From: Argyresthia goedartella
Taxonomy: Eukaryota > Arthropoda > Insecta > Lepidoptera > Argyresthiidae
NCBI GenBank assembly: GCA_949825045.1
Contig: OX463820.1
Span: 10,490,501 to 10,554,500 of the forward strand
Length of the DNA: 64,000 nt
Reading direction: 5' to 3'
Shown here: positions 1 to 10,315 of the stretch, piece after piece
How positions within the stretch are numbered: the first letter of the stretch is position 1
Layout: each line of letters opens with the position of its first letter
The notes under the pieces: generated by a model
Database searches by the model: none
The model's input: only the letters and a program-made list of their open reading frames with translations
Told to the model about the DNA's origin: nothing
Position numbers and translations under genes: made by a program

Positions 1-839
1 TGTGCAAAAAAGCGACGACGACCAAATTTCAAATAGAAACTTGTTCACTACTACCCCTCCTGCTCCCCAAATATTGTTGGTGGTCCATACGCCAAACACT
101 CTGTAGATTTATTTTACTAGTAGCCAGATGTAGATGTGTCGCGAGCAACACAGACATAGGAAAATTGCATAATTTTTCATTATTTTCCAGCCCCTCATAT
201 CACCGACCCCTTGAGGTTTATCGCCTACCTAAACCTATAAAACCAAGAATTCGACTGCATTTTCTTTCAATACCACAAACAAACATATGAAAGAATATGA
301 AACTTTGTAAACTACATTAGGCGATCCAAAATCCAACCCATTGATTTTGACTGAAAAAATTTATATCTCCCGCCCTCTAATAATCCAACGACACCTCATT
401 TGTTAAAATCTGTCAAGCCGTTTAGGCTGTATCCATTTTTTTCATTTTCAACTCCATATCTCCGCCAGTTTGAAAAAATCCAAAAGCATCACAAAAAAAC
501 CCTTTAATTATCAATCCTTCTTATAACATTTCACGAGAATCGGTTGAGAAATACGAACTGTAGAGGAGAACAGCTGGAAATCTGAACGATACGAAAGCAT
601 ATCCGGATTCACGGCTGTTCTCCCATCAAAACATCCAGGGGCAGTATTTATTTTATTATAGTTATTCATTAAATCTGTATAAATATAACCGAAATAAAAT
701 AAAAAATCCGCAAAGTGCATCGTCAATTAAAATAATCTAAGAATTTATGATTACCAAATAATAAAAAACTACACACACGCAAAAACTGAATACAATAAAA
801 AACAAAATACTCAGGATCAGGAACTATCCGGAACGATTT
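1..839. other. AT-rich non-coding stretch
   Basis: No convincing coding region, RNA gene or repeat structure is visible. The stretch has long A/T runs and only short chance reading frames. It may be intergenic or the decayed remains of an element. Confidence 0.5.
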
Positions 840-1159
840 TCAAAACCTCAGTCCCTCAAGCGTCGCCCAATGTCTTTGAAAAACATCTTGCCCTGAGCAC
901 CCCAAAAACCCGTGGTCTAGACGGCCAAGGGAACAAACAGGTAGCTCTCCATCAGCTGTGCGTATTTCAGGCATTTGTGCCGCGCCGCCGACTCCGCTAC
1001 AACCCCAGGTGTCACCATGGTGGAGCCAATGTGGGATGCCGCGAACGTGAACATACAAGTAGCATCCCACAAAACGCAATGACCTCTCTCCCACGATATC
1101 AAAGTGAGACCGTCCGGACGCTTCCCGTCGCTGCACAGTGTAGCCCATGACATCCCCGC
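840..1159 (-). pseudogene. LINE ORF2 C-terminal fragment (L10, distal part)
   Basis: Read on the minus strand this encodes the far C-terminus of a non-LTR retrotransposon polyprotein. Visible landmarks are SDGKRPDGLTLISW, a tract around WERGHCVLWDAT, and KYAQLMESYLFVPLAV, followed in another frame by GFWGAQGKMFFKDIGRRL. This order (SDGKRPDG, then W-x-RG...WDAT, then KYxxL...FVP.A.E) is a downstream domain I recognise from LINEs of many animals. The frame breaks near 917. The matching upstream part lies at 2424-2935 on the same strand, so the two are halves of one copy separated by a plus-strand LINE insertion. Family recognition is from memory of the motif pattern. Confidence 0.6.
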
Positions 1160-2424
1160 GATTGAGGACACTATCTTTCTTGGAATCACTATAGATTCGA
1201 ACCTTCAATGGGGTCCTCACATAACTAATCTTGCACGAAGACTTAGCTCAGCAGCTTATGCGGTCAGACAAATCAGATATCTTACAGATGTTGAAACTGC
1301 CAGATTGGTTTACTTTAGTTATTTCCACAGTATTATGTCTTATGGAATACTGCTCTGGGGGAGAGAAGCAGATTATTTATTTATTTATTTATTGAATTAT
1401 AGGTAAGAAATACATAACACATTCACAATCTATAAGATACTACATAATCCTCGTGGGATTGTGCGCAGCACCTTCATTCTGCGTTATACAGTAGGTAGGT
1501 ATTACATTATTCAAATTAAATTAGGTATTTTACGTTTGATTTATAAGTATATAACAAAATTCTTAATTTAATATGTTAGTAGGTATTAAAATATTATTTA
1601 TTATTTAGGTACATAACAGAATTTAACATAAAATTAAAAATCTTAATCTAGGCTCTAAGCAGGGTTTTCATTTTTGGTCGGTTAGGTAGGTTAGGTAATA
1701 CATAATGATATGACAAATTTCATTTCAACCGTATAATTAGAATAGGTAATAATTTATAGCTACAATTCATAGGTAGTTCAGTCAATTCATATAAATACGC
1801 TATTTGTTTTACAAAAAAGGACGATCAGGGCGATATATCAGTTAGATGCTAGAGAATCATTAAGAGAAAAATTCAAAGAAATTAATATACTTACGGTTAC
1901 CTGTCAATATATATACGAGAATATCATGCATGTAAGAAAAAACATAGCTTTATTTAAAACTGTAGTAGGTTAGCACTACCATTATTAAGACTAAGTAAAG
2001 TAGGCACATCATTCAGCAGGGGGCACTGTATTCGCTTCTACAATAAAATACCACAAGAATCATTGATCCTTCCTGAAAAGAGGTTCAGAAACTATGTTAA
2101 AAATGAGCTCATAAGAAAGTCCTATTATAGTATTAAGGAATACTTAGATGACAAAACTGCATGGTCCATACCATCTCAGGGGCGATTCGACGAGGGGCGA
2201 TGGATCAAGTCTATCACTCGCCGGCGAATTTCCTTAGACCAAAACCAGTACCTGTTGTAAAGTCACTTTTTTAAAAAGAAGGTATGGGGGAGTTTCTTGC
2301 CGTTTCTTCTTAACCCCGTGGCCCACCTTCCAAAACGGTGTAGTCTTTTTTTTTTAAATGACTTGTAGTTATAAGTAAGTATAGTTTTGACGTTGAATAA
2401 GATAATTTATTTATTTATATTCAA
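1160..2424 (+). mobile_element. 5'-truncated LINE (L8) inserted in a minus-strand LINE
   Basis: A 3' fragment of a Jockey/CR1-like non-LTR retrotransposon. The reverse transcriptase C-terminus is readable: LGITIDSNLQWGPH, LVYFSYFHS and YGILLWG at 1180-1370, continuing after an insertion as SLREKFKEINIL at 1850-1900, then a C-terminal block at 2063-2260. The 3' UTR follows and ends in T-rich and TTTA-rich sequence near 2424. Catalytic domains are missing, so it is dead. It sits between two pieces of the minus-strand element at 840-1159 and 2424-2935, so it inserted into that element. Confidence 0.75.
1371..1800 (-). mobile_element. AT-rich insertion with TTTA-repeat end
   Basis: This block interrupts the L8 coding sequence: the reading frame stops at 1370 and resumes at about 1805 with the expected next residues. 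It opens with ttatttatttatttattta, which looks like the reversed tail of a minus-strand LINE or SINE. The rest is AT-rich with no coding potential. Exact ends and family are not resolved. Confidence 0.5.
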
Positions 2425-2935
2425 TAGAAAAAATTTTGTCTGAGTCTATCGACGCACCGCAAACCCAGTGGTGCGGTTCACAAATATCGCAACCCAGACG
2501 AAGCGCCACGGCTACACGCAGGGAGTTGACGTCCAGAAGAGTTCCTTAATGCGGAGACGGCAACGCATGCAGCCAAGCACCTGACTCCGGCTGGGAGACT
2601 GCTCGCAGACGAGCAAGTTCCGCTCCCAAGCTCTGCGCTAACAGCCCGTCAAGGGACACCTTGCACAGCTCTTCATCCCAGGGGCGCTGCACGCTGGGAT
2701 TCTCCGGAACATCTCCCCTCGGAAAACGGGCCTGTTACCGCTGAAGAGCCTCGTCCGCAAAAGGAATGCCAAAACCATCACCGTTAAACTTTAAAATGCG
2801 AGTGACTAGTTCAAGCCCCCATGCGAAGAGGCCAAGAAAGCTGGGAGCTCCGTGTCCTGTAGGCGACGAACGCCGAGACCAACAAACCGTATTGGAAGGG
2901 CCGCTTGATCCCTTGGGAGGGGGACATTTTCACGT
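2424..2935 (-). pseudogene. LINE ORF2 C-terminal fragment (L10, proximal part)
   Basis: Minus-strand reading gives AALPIRFVGLGVRRLQDTEL (the GGLGxR-type motif), LPAFLASSHGGLN, then QRPWDEELCKVSLDGLLAQS, SGAWLHALPS, an in-frame stop, GTLLDVNSLRVAVALRLGC, and CEPHHWVCGASID. The C-x2-PHxxxCG cluster looks like the zinc-binding block found downstream of the RT in a widespread LINE group. The continuation (SDGKRPDG...) is at 840-1159. At least one stop and several frame changes make it a pseudogene. The region is less AT-rich than its surroundings, which suggests recent acquisition relative to the local AT drift. Confidence 0.6.
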
Positions 2936-3039
2936 TTAAAATCATCTCCAACAGACTCATTAACTCATACAGACTCATTACACAGCCAGCCAGGGGCTAC
3001 CTGGCAAAGAAATTGTTTAAAATTATTTAAAAAAAAACT

Positions 3040-3352
3040 TGTTACAAAAGAAAGACTGCTGATAGAGGTGGTTCTCTAATTTTAGTAAAAAATAATATTT
3101 AGGTGAAACAACGGAAAGATATTCTTGCACTTACTGTTCAAAGACAAATAGAGGTATCCTGTGTTGTGTGTGATAGCCATATTATTGTTTGTGAATACAG
3201 GTCTCGGAGGGATGAAAAAGGCCATGGCAATATCGAAATGTTTGAGAAAATTATGGAGGAAGCCCTCACTAAACTATGTAATAACAGAAAAAAGTAAATT
3301 ATTTGTGGCAATCTCAATATAGATTTGGTTGTAAGAATAATAATGAAACAAC
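3040..3352 (+). pseudogene. LINE L0, first piece: endonuclease domain fragment
   Basis: This encodes the middle of an APE-type endonuclease (residues such as QRKDILALTVQRQIEV, VYRSRRDEKGHGN and a following LNIDL). It is closely matched by the minus-strand copy at 32455-32727. It stops abruptly at 3352, and the next residues of the same protein resume at 29025, after the nested insertions. The 3349-3352 CAAC and 29021-29024 CAAC are the target duplication of the element that split it. Confidence 0.8.
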
Positions 3353-3924
3353 TGTAGGTGACTCGTTATATTTTAACCTTATATGTAGTTTATCGTAATA
3401 ATTTATTTATACTGTACATAACATTTATTATAATTCATTTCTTACTTATTTACGTACCTATTCTATTAACTCACACTAATACATTCATTTATATCATACA
3501 CCACTCTTTTGTACTTTCACAAATAGTATTTAATTAACAAGCGAACCCGCGCGCGATCATCTGTATAGCTGGTCCTATTGTTCATCGTTGACGTCACTAG
3601 GAGCAGCCTCTATGCGCGCGCGCCGCCGATCGCCGCCCGCCAGTCGGAATCTAACCTCAGACGCGAAGCCTGTGTCACTTGTACGCTTGCGTTCCACTCG
3701 CTATTGCTTCGCGATCTATTTTATTTGCTTATTTTGCTTTTGCCTGCTATCTCTTTGAACTTTACTTTCTTCCTTGTGATAAATACCATCTGTGTCTACG
3801 CTATCCGCATCATTCTGTACATAAACAATAGGTCTATGTGTTCCAATAAATAATATAAAGTTATCAGTGATTTATCGTGTTATTGGCTAGCATCATCACT
3901 CAACCACCTACATAGCTACCTATA
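3353..3924 (+). repeat. G3 5' LTR
   Basis: Starts TGTAGGTGACTCG and ends CTACCTATA, so the termini are TG...TA with an imperfect inverted repeat (TGTAGG / CCTATA). It includes AATAAA at 3845-3850 as a likely polyadenylation signal. It matches 8010-8581 over its whole length. Confidence 0.88.
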
Positions 3925-3925
3925 C

Positions 3926-3937
3926 TGGTGACCCCGA
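3926..3937 (+). promoter_or_regulatory. G3 primer binding site (tRNA-Trp)
   Basis: TGGTGACCCCGA begins one base after the 5' LTR. It is complementary to the 3' end of arthropod tRNA-Trp (ending CGGGGTCACCA) and is the primer choice known for CsRn1-clade gypsy elements. Confidence 0.8.
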
Positions 3938-3949
3938 TTAAAGAACACG

Positions 3950-4630
3950 ATGAGCTCAGATGATTCAAGCGGACCTGACTCGGAAGATTCACAAAGGAAT
4001 GTGAATGTCTTACCTCGTGGCGGCGGGCGGCATCCTATCAAGATGGCGTCGTCGCCCCCAGACCAGAAGATGAAGGTCGCCTGTTCCACACTGACGGCGA
4101 TTCCAGCTCCACTCCACCTAAAGATACCGCCATTCTGGCCCGAAAAGCCAGCGATATGGTTCGCGCAGGTGGAAGGGCAATTCACAATTATGAAGGTAAC
4201 AGATGAAGCTACCAAATTCTACCACATATTGGCCACTCTCGACCGCCAGTATGCTGCAGAGATTGAGGATGTTCTTACTGGCCCTCCCGACTACTCCAAG
4301 CTGAAGGCCGAGCTCATCAAGCGGCTGTCGGTGTCCAAGGAGAACAAGGTGAAGCAGCTGCTGCCTCACGAGCAGCTCGGGACCCGCAAGCCGTCGCAGT
4401 TCCTGCGGCACCTGCAGCACCTGGCCGGACCCGACATCCCTTCAGACTTCGTGCGGACCATCTGGACCAGCCGGCTACCTACCTCGCTACAGCCAATCGT
4501 CGCATCGCAGCCGACGTTAGCTATTGACGCACTCGCCGAACTCGCCGACCGCGTCTATGACATCGCAGCACCATCGCAGCAGGTGGCAGCAACCACATCA
4601 TCATCGTCAGCAGCAGGAGCAGCTATTTAG
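3950..4630 (+). pseudogene. G3 gag, N-terminal and capsid part
   Basis: A 226-residue frame from ATG 3950, 13 bases past the primer site. It reads like the capsid part of CsRn1-type gag: KIPPFWPEKPAIWFAQVEGQ, then ATKFYHILATLD, then LLPHEQLGTRKPSQFLRHLQ. The frame ends at a TAG in a glutamine/serine/alanine-rich linker. A second stop follows at once, and the nucleocapsid motif lies in another frame, so gag has at least one stop and one frameshift. Confidence 0.8.
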
Positions 4631-4659
4631 GAATTAACGCGGCAATTAGCTGAGTTGAC

Positions 4660-4875
4660 GTGACAAGTGAGCGCCTTTACTACGCAGTCACAGCACCGCT
4701 CCCGCAGCATCGAGCGCCGAGGTGGGACCAGCGCAGCCGTTCCTCATCACGCCGTTCCACTTCCAATTACCAGAGGTACCCGATCTGCTGGTACCACTCG
4801 AAATATGGATCCAAGGCGCGTCAGTGTATCAAGCCCTGTGACTTCAAACCGGGAAATGTGCCGAGCAGTCAGTGA
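4660..4875 (+). pseudogene. G3 gag nucleocapsid segment
   Basis: This frame holds a CWYH...C...C motif (C-x2-H-x9-C-x3-C), the unusual zinc-binding pattern of CsRn1-group gag proteins, near 4784-4850. It is frame-shifted relative to the capsid part before it and ends at a TGA just before the protease frame. Confidence 0.7.
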
Positions 4876-6011
4876 TGGCGACGACCGACTGCCACAACCT
4901 AACCACAGGTCGCCTATTCATCACGGACCGTATTACACAGACACAGTTCCTCATAGACACCGGAAGTGACATTTGTGTTTACCCTGTATCTGCTTTTCGT
5001 GAGCGCCGTTGTAAAACTACTTACCAACTTACTGCTGCCAATGGCTCGGCTATCGATACGTATGGCTATATTCAACTCAATTTGAATTTAGGCCTACGCC
5101 GCAACTTTCCGTGGCGCTTCGTGATCGCTGACGTCACAAAAGCAATCATAGGTGTAGATTTTTTAACGCATTACCGCCTTATAGTCGACGTCAGCGAACA
5201 AAAAGTTATCGATGGCCTGACCAATGTCAGTTCGGTAGCCTGTTTAGATATAAATAGCACGCTTGTGCTAAGCGTAAAGGTATCGACTGGTGGTGACGGT
5301 AGGTATGATAAAATTTTGTCAGAATATCCGGAAATAACGCGTCCTGCTGGTACTCCGGGTATTACAAATCACAACACTACACACCACATACGCACTACAC
5401 CGGGTCCACCTGTATCATGTTCCCCACGCCGTCTTGCCCCGGATAAGTTAAAAATCGCGAAACAAGAATTCGGCAATATGATAACTAACGGGACAGCACG
5501 TCCGTCTGACAGTCCCTGGTCGTCGCCTCTCCACCTTGTTTCTAAGAAGGATCACAGGTGGCGCCCGTGTGGCGATTATAGGCAATTAAATGCACGTACC
5601 ATACCTGACCAATACCCAGTTAGACATATACAAGATTTTTCGCACTGTCTGTCCGGTTGTACTATATTTTCAGTGGTAGATTTGGTTAAAGCCTACAACC
5701 AAATCCCTGTTACTGAACAGGACATACCCAAGACAGCTATAACCACACCATTCGGACTTTATGAATTTCCGTACATGACGTTTGGTCTTAGGAATGCGGC
5801 ACAAACCTTTCAAAGGTTTGTCGACGGACTAACTCGTGGTCTCGACTTTTGCTACCCGTATCTCGACGATTTCTTGATTTTCAGCAAAACGCCACAGGAG
5901 CACGAAGACCACTTGCATCAGCTTTTCGAACGCATGCGCAGCTATGGTGTACTTTTCAACACGGCCAAGTGTGTCTTCGGGATGTCAGAGATCACGTTTC
6001 TAGGCTATTAA
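4872..6011 (+). pseudogene. G3 pol: protease and reverse transcriptase
   Basis: The aspartic protease core [13 protein letters not shown] is near residues 26-38. The reverse transcriptase follows with [59 protein letters not shown] and the catalytic [10 protein letters not shown] (YxDD form). The frame is open for 379 codons, then stops with TAA at 6009-6011 in FLGY*, just before RNase H; the same frame continues downstream. This is a single nonsense change in otherwise well preserved sequence. Confidence 0.9.
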
Positions 6012-7034
6012 ATCTCCGAAAAGGGCACTAAACCACTGAAAAGCAAGGTACAGGCCATTGCTGAGTTCACGCCCCCAAAAACCGTCCGAGAACTCCGTCG
6101 ATTTTTGGGGATGGTGAATTTTTACAGGCAACTTCTGCCAAATGCCGCCCAAATTCAAGCACCGCTCAATGGCTTGCTTACAGGGTCGGTTAAAGCTTCC
6201 CATCCAGTCAATATAGAAGGGGATTCCCTCAAAGCATTCGAAGCTTGTAAGAAGAGCTTATGTGATGCAGCTCTTTTGGCACACCCCGACTCGTCAGCTA
6301 AGTTAGGACTGGTCACTGACGCCTCCGATACGGCGATAGGTGGAGTCCTACAGCAGCTGAAGGAGGGAGACTGGCAGCCCCTAGCATTTTTCTCTCGCAA
6401 GTTGAGCCCAACACAAACAAAATACTCACCATATGACCGCGAGCTCCTTGCCATCTATGAGAATATTAAATATTTCAGGCATATGCTAGAGGCCCACAAC
6501 TTCACCATCTATACTGACCATAAACCGTTATGTTACGCTTTCCATGAACGGAAAATTAACTGCTCTCCACGACAGTATAGACACCTCGACTTCATCTCGC
6601 AATTCACCACAGACATTGTCTTCATTGCCGGCAAAGATAACTTGGTTGCCGATACACTGTCGCGCGTAGAAGAACTGCAGTCGCCTGTCGATCTCGAAGT
6701 GATGGCCAATCTCCAAGACCAAGACCCAGAGCTCGTTGAGTATCTTAAAAGTGACACTTCACTTCGTCTTACCAAAATTAACATACCTGGGAGTCGTTCC
6801 ATGTTGTACTGCGACGTCAGTACACCGACACCCAGGCCTTTCGTTCCCAAACAACTGCGTAAGCAGATTAACGACTGTCTGCACTCTCTTAGCCACCCCG
6901 GTGCCAACGCCACCGCCAAACTCGTTGCTCAACGATTCGTTTGGCCACTATTACGGAAAAACTGCCGTGAATGGGCTAAGGCGTGTTTGACCTGCCAGCG
7001 CACGAAGGTAACCAGACACGTTGCTCACCGTTAG
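6012..7034 (+). pseudogene. G3 pol: RNase H and integrase zinc domain
   Basis: Same frame as the protease-RT segment. RT connection LRRFLGMVNFYRQLLP, RNase H landmarks LVTDASDTAIGGVL, FFSRKLSP, YDRELLAIYENIKYFRHML and YTDHKPL, then VADTLSRV. The integrase HHCC domain spans HSLSHPGANAT to CLTC. The frame ends at TAG 7032-7034; the integrase core continues in a different frame, so a frameshift lies near 7030. Confidence 0.88.
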
Positions 7035-7540
7035 GTACAAACGACTTACCTTCAGCGCGTTTCCAATACGTCTATTTAGACCTGATCGGTCCACTACCGT
7101 CCGCTGGTGGCTATAGGTATTGCCTCACGGCCGTCGATCGCTTCACGCGATGGCCGGAAGCTGTACCTATTATCGATATCACCGCTGAAACTGTAGCCAA
7201 AGCGTTTGTCAGCTGTTGGGTATCTAGATACGGTTGTCCCAAAGAGATCGTTACCGATCGTGGGGCCCAATTTTCATCAGCTTTGTTCGAGCAGCTGTCT
7301 AAGTCCATAGGTTTCGACCACCATAGGACAACAGCTTATCACCCACAGTGTAATGGCTTAGTGGAGAGATTTCACCGGCAGCTAAAGGCAGCGATTACCT
7401 GTCACGCCGACGCCAATTGGACAGAGTCATTGCCACTGGTACTTTTAGGCATTAGGAGCGCTGTAAAAGAAGACCTTCAGGTATCATCGGCAGAGCTGGT
7501 ATACGGTGAACCCCTACGTCTACCGGGTTTTTGGTCATGA
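7035..7540 (+). pseudogene. G3 pol: integrase catalytic core
   Basis: The DDE integrase core is complete: first Asp in [11 protein letters not shown], second in [11 protein letters not shown], Glu in [13 protein letters not shown]. It lies in another frame from the zinc domain and stops at 7538-7540; the C-terminal domain then reads in the first pol frame, which implies a second frameshift near 7525. Confidence 0.88.
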
Positions 7541-7988
7541 CGTCCCAGGTTACACCACCGACATCACCGATTTCTCAACCCGTATGAGGTCCTTTGCCGA
7601 GCGCATACGACCAGTCCCACCTCAGCACCATTCCAACACTCGTAAAGCCTTCGTGTTTAAGGATTTAGCCAGCTGCAGTCACGTATTTCTTAGGGAAGAA
7701 GTGTTACGCGGCTCATTTCAACCAGCTTACGTTGGGCCATTCGAGGTACTTAAGAGAGGCGCAAAGACTTTTAAGATACGTGTGCGGAACAAAGACGTCG
7801 TAGTGAGCATAGACCGATTAAAACCAGCCTTTATACTAGACGACAACTTGTCCCAACCGCGATATGACCCCGTACCGCCAGACAATCACCCCCCACCTCC
7901 GCCCCTACAATCACGGTCACAGAATACTCCGATTAGGACTACACGTTCAGGTCGGAGAGTACATTTCCCAGATTTTTATCGCCCTTAG
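7541..7988 (+). pseudogene. G3 pol: integrase C-terminal domain
   Basis: Contains the GPFEVLKRG...FKI...VSIDRLKPAF block of the gypsy integrase C-terminus, then a proline-rich tail ending at TAG 7986-7988. A purine-rich stretch, GGAGGGGAGTGA at 7998-8009, follows as the likely polypurine tract next to the 3' LTR. Confidence 0.85.
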
Positions 7989-8009
7989 CCGGTCTCTGGA
8001 GGGGAGTGA

Positions 8010-8581
8010 TGTAGGTGACTCGTTATATTTTAACCTTATATGTAGTTTATCGTAATAATTTATTTATACTGTACATAACATTTATTATAATTCATTTCTT
8101 ACTTATTTACGTACCTATTCTATTAACTCACACTAATACATTCATTTATATCATACACCACTCTTTTGTACTTTCACAAATATTATTTAATTAACAAGCG
8201 AACCTGCGCGCGATCATCTGTATAGCTGGTCCTATTGTTCGTCGTTGACGTCACTAGGAGCAGCCTCGATGTGCGCGCGCCGCCGATCGCCGCCCGCCAG
8301 TCGGAATCTAACCTCAGATGCGAAGCCTGTGTCACTTGTACGCTTGCGCTCCACTCGCTATTGCTTCGCGATCTATTTTATTTGCTTATTTTGCTTTCGC
8401 CTGCTATCTCTTTGAACTTTACTTTCTTCCTTGTGATAAATACCATCTGTGTCTACGCTATCCGCATCATTCTGTACATAAACAATAGGTCTATGTGTTC
8501 CAATAAATAATATAAAGTTATCAGTGATTTATCGTGTTATTGGCTAGCATCATCACTCAACCACCTACATAGCTACCTATA
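8010..8581 (+). repeat. G3 3' LTR
   Basis: Near-identical to the 5' LTR at 3353-3924. It is followed by the target duplication ACAAC at 8582-8586, which abuts the start of the E1 LTR. Confidence 0.88.
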
Positions 8582-8586
8582 ACAAC

Positions 8587-8617
8587 TATTAAAGAATAAT
8601 ACACAAAATAACTTTAC
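8587..8617 (-). repeat. Left tip of E1 LTR, cut off by the BEL insertion
   Basis: This 31-bp piece matches 28376-28406 of the right E1 LTR (shared aaagaataatacacaa and aactttac). The LTR continues at about 17738, after the BEL/Pao element, which shows that element inserted into a pre-existing E1 LTR. Confidence 0.75.
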
Positions 8618-8799
8618 TGTACGAGCTATGTCAGCAATCGCACATTAGGCAGTACATTATGCATAGTTTGTAGATATTTAACTAGGCCAACCGAGATAAC
8701 TTTATTAGAATAAGTATACAATAAAAGGCATTCTCAAAACAGCAGTCGTTGAGTTCGGAATCAACCAACATTACCTACATATACTGTACACCCACTACA
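8618..8799 (+). repeat. BEL element 5' LTR
   Basis: Short 182-bp LTR with TGTA...TACA ends. AATAAA at about 8721 is a likely polyadenylation signal. It matches 17552-17733. Confidence 0.85.
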
Positions 8800-8813
8800 G
8801 TTTTTGGTCCTTC
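8800..8813 (+). promoter_or_regulatory. BEL element primer binding region
   Basis: GTTTTTGGTCCTTCG follows directly after the 5' LTR. TTTGGTCCTTCGA is a start I associate with BEL/Pao elements, where it acts as the tRNA primer site. The exact tRNA is not assigned here. Confidence 0.55.
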
Positions 8814-9173
8814 GAACTAAAATAAGGACCTCGCGCGCCGTGAAAATTATCCGTCGTGTGAAGTCTCAGCAACCAGCACATCAGAGCACAGCCCTAGCGA
8901 CAGCGTTCTGGGATACAGCATCAGCCAGCAACAGTCCTACACATCGCCAGGACACACAACGACAACCTGGCACAAAAGTGGGACACCAGCGTAGCATTAA
9001 TATTTTTCAAGCACAAGTACCAGTTTCTGCTCACAATACTCGACCTTCGCAACAGAGAACAAAAACACAAGCGAAGCATTATTGAATTTAGAACAGCAAG
9101 CAATTTCAACTCTTTTGCGCATTATGGAGAGTCTATTACAACGTCAACAAGAAATACTTGAAAATATTTAGAC

Positions 9174-10103
9174 ATGAACTTCGGCAAGGATTCCCAGGTC
9201 CGAAAGACGCCTGATTACCTACGTGAGCGCTTGGATAAATTGGACAAACTTATAACCGAGTTCCAAGACAACAATGAGAAACTACAAGTCTACGAAAACG
9301 AAATCGAGCCGTACTTCGCGGAGAAGCAATTCGAACAAACACGAAAATTTGTTGACTCCGTTCGAAATAAGATTGCAACGTTCCCGCCGGCACCAGAGAA
9401 GGACTTCGTACCTCTTCAGCCGCTGGAGCAGAAATCTGACGTTTCTGCAATCAAGCTAACCATACCCTCAGGACCGATGCCATCCTCCGTAACTTCGAAG
9501 GCGCCGAATGAATTATCGGACCTGCTGTCCATGCAGCAAACCAACTTCAGGGCATTCAGTAGAGCCGTAAGGATTTTGAAGGTGGAAGACATTCGCGACA
9601 AATGGGAATTAGAAGATGAGCTCAAGAACCTACAGAAACGTTGGAAGACTATAGACTCCCTACACCTACAGATCGACAACATTTTGCAGGGATATTTGGA
9701 GCATGCAACGCCTAAGCTGGACATACCAGTTTTCACAGGCAGCTTCACGCTGTGGCCGACATTTTACGACCTCTACATTGAAACAATCCACAATAACAAT
9801 GGTCTAAGCAAGAGCCAGAAGATGCAACATTTGAAAGGAAAGCTGAAGGGAGAACCAGAGCGACTCATTTAGCACTTGAATACGTCATCGGACAACTACG
9901 ATACGGCATGGGAACTGCTGGTACATAGATACAACAAACCACAGCTTCTCTTCACCAAACACGTCGAGTTGTTCCTAAACCAGCCGAACATACAGAAACA
10001 AACATCAGTCGAAATCAAGCGCCTCTTCGATACGTCTTCGGAGTGCATACACGCCATACAGAACCTGGGAATTGACACAGATACCTGGGACCCTCTTTTG
10101 GTA
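9174..10103 (+). pseudogene. BEL element gag, capsid part
   Basis: From ATG 9174 the frame encodes a BEL/Pao-type gag (DUF1759-like): an N-terminal helical, charged region, then PVFTGSFTLWPTFYDLY and SKSQKMQHLKGKLKGE. A TAG at 9870-9872 replaces the next residue, after which the same frame continues with YDTAWELLVHRYNKPQ to WDPLLV at 10103. There a 210-bp MITE interrupts it; the frame resumes at 10316 with HLIAKKLDSET. Confidence 0.82.
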
Positions 10104-10313
10104 CTATCGAACCAACTGAATCATGACCCTTTTGCCTGATAATTCGTTTGAAACTTTCAAACTTGTAAGATCTATCAAAATGTCAGTGTCTAATCAAATG
10201 ATAACAAGTTCGTTACCAAGGAAATAAACCTTCAAGCGAATTTCGACCTACTTGCATTTAAGGGGTTTAGCAAAATAAGCTTATGGTGGGTCATGATTCA
10301 GATGGTTCGATAG
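10104..10313. mobile_element. 210-bp MITE with 26-bp terminal inverted repeats
   Basis: Begins CTATCGAACCAACTGAATCA and ends with the inverse complement; 26-bp arms with one mismatch (10104-10129 and 10288-10313). It is flanked by TA at 10102-10103 and 10314-10315. Removing it and one TA restores an uninterrupted gag frame (...PLLV-HLIAKK...), which fixes the boundaries. The TA target and size fit a Tc1/mariner-type non-autonomous element. No coding potential. Confidence 0.88.
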
Positions 10314-10315
10314 TA

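Larger units (their letters stand above)
3353..8581 (+). mobile_element. Ty3/gypsy LTR retrotransposon G3, CsRn1-like, complete but inactivated
   Basis: Two 572-bp LTRs (3353-3924 and 8010-8581) flank gag and pol and are themselves flanked by ACAAC (3348-3352 and 8582-8586). I count about 8 differences between the LTRs (about 1.4%), so the insertion is fairly young. The primer site is TGGTGACCCCGA just inside the 5' LTR, matching the tRNA-Trp primer known for the CsRn1/Kabuki group. The gag zinc motif C-x2-H-x9-C-x3-C is also typical of that group. Gag and pol carry stops and frameshifts (see the separate entries). Confidence 0.88.

Noticed and set aside
3916..4420. Minus-strand frames opposite G3 gag
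   Set aside because: Shadows of a clearly coding plus-strand gag; no domain on the minus strand.
10283..10315. Apparent start of a second gag frame (MVGHDSDG...)
   Set aside because: These codons belong to the right inverted repeat of the MITE; the real gag resumes at 10316.
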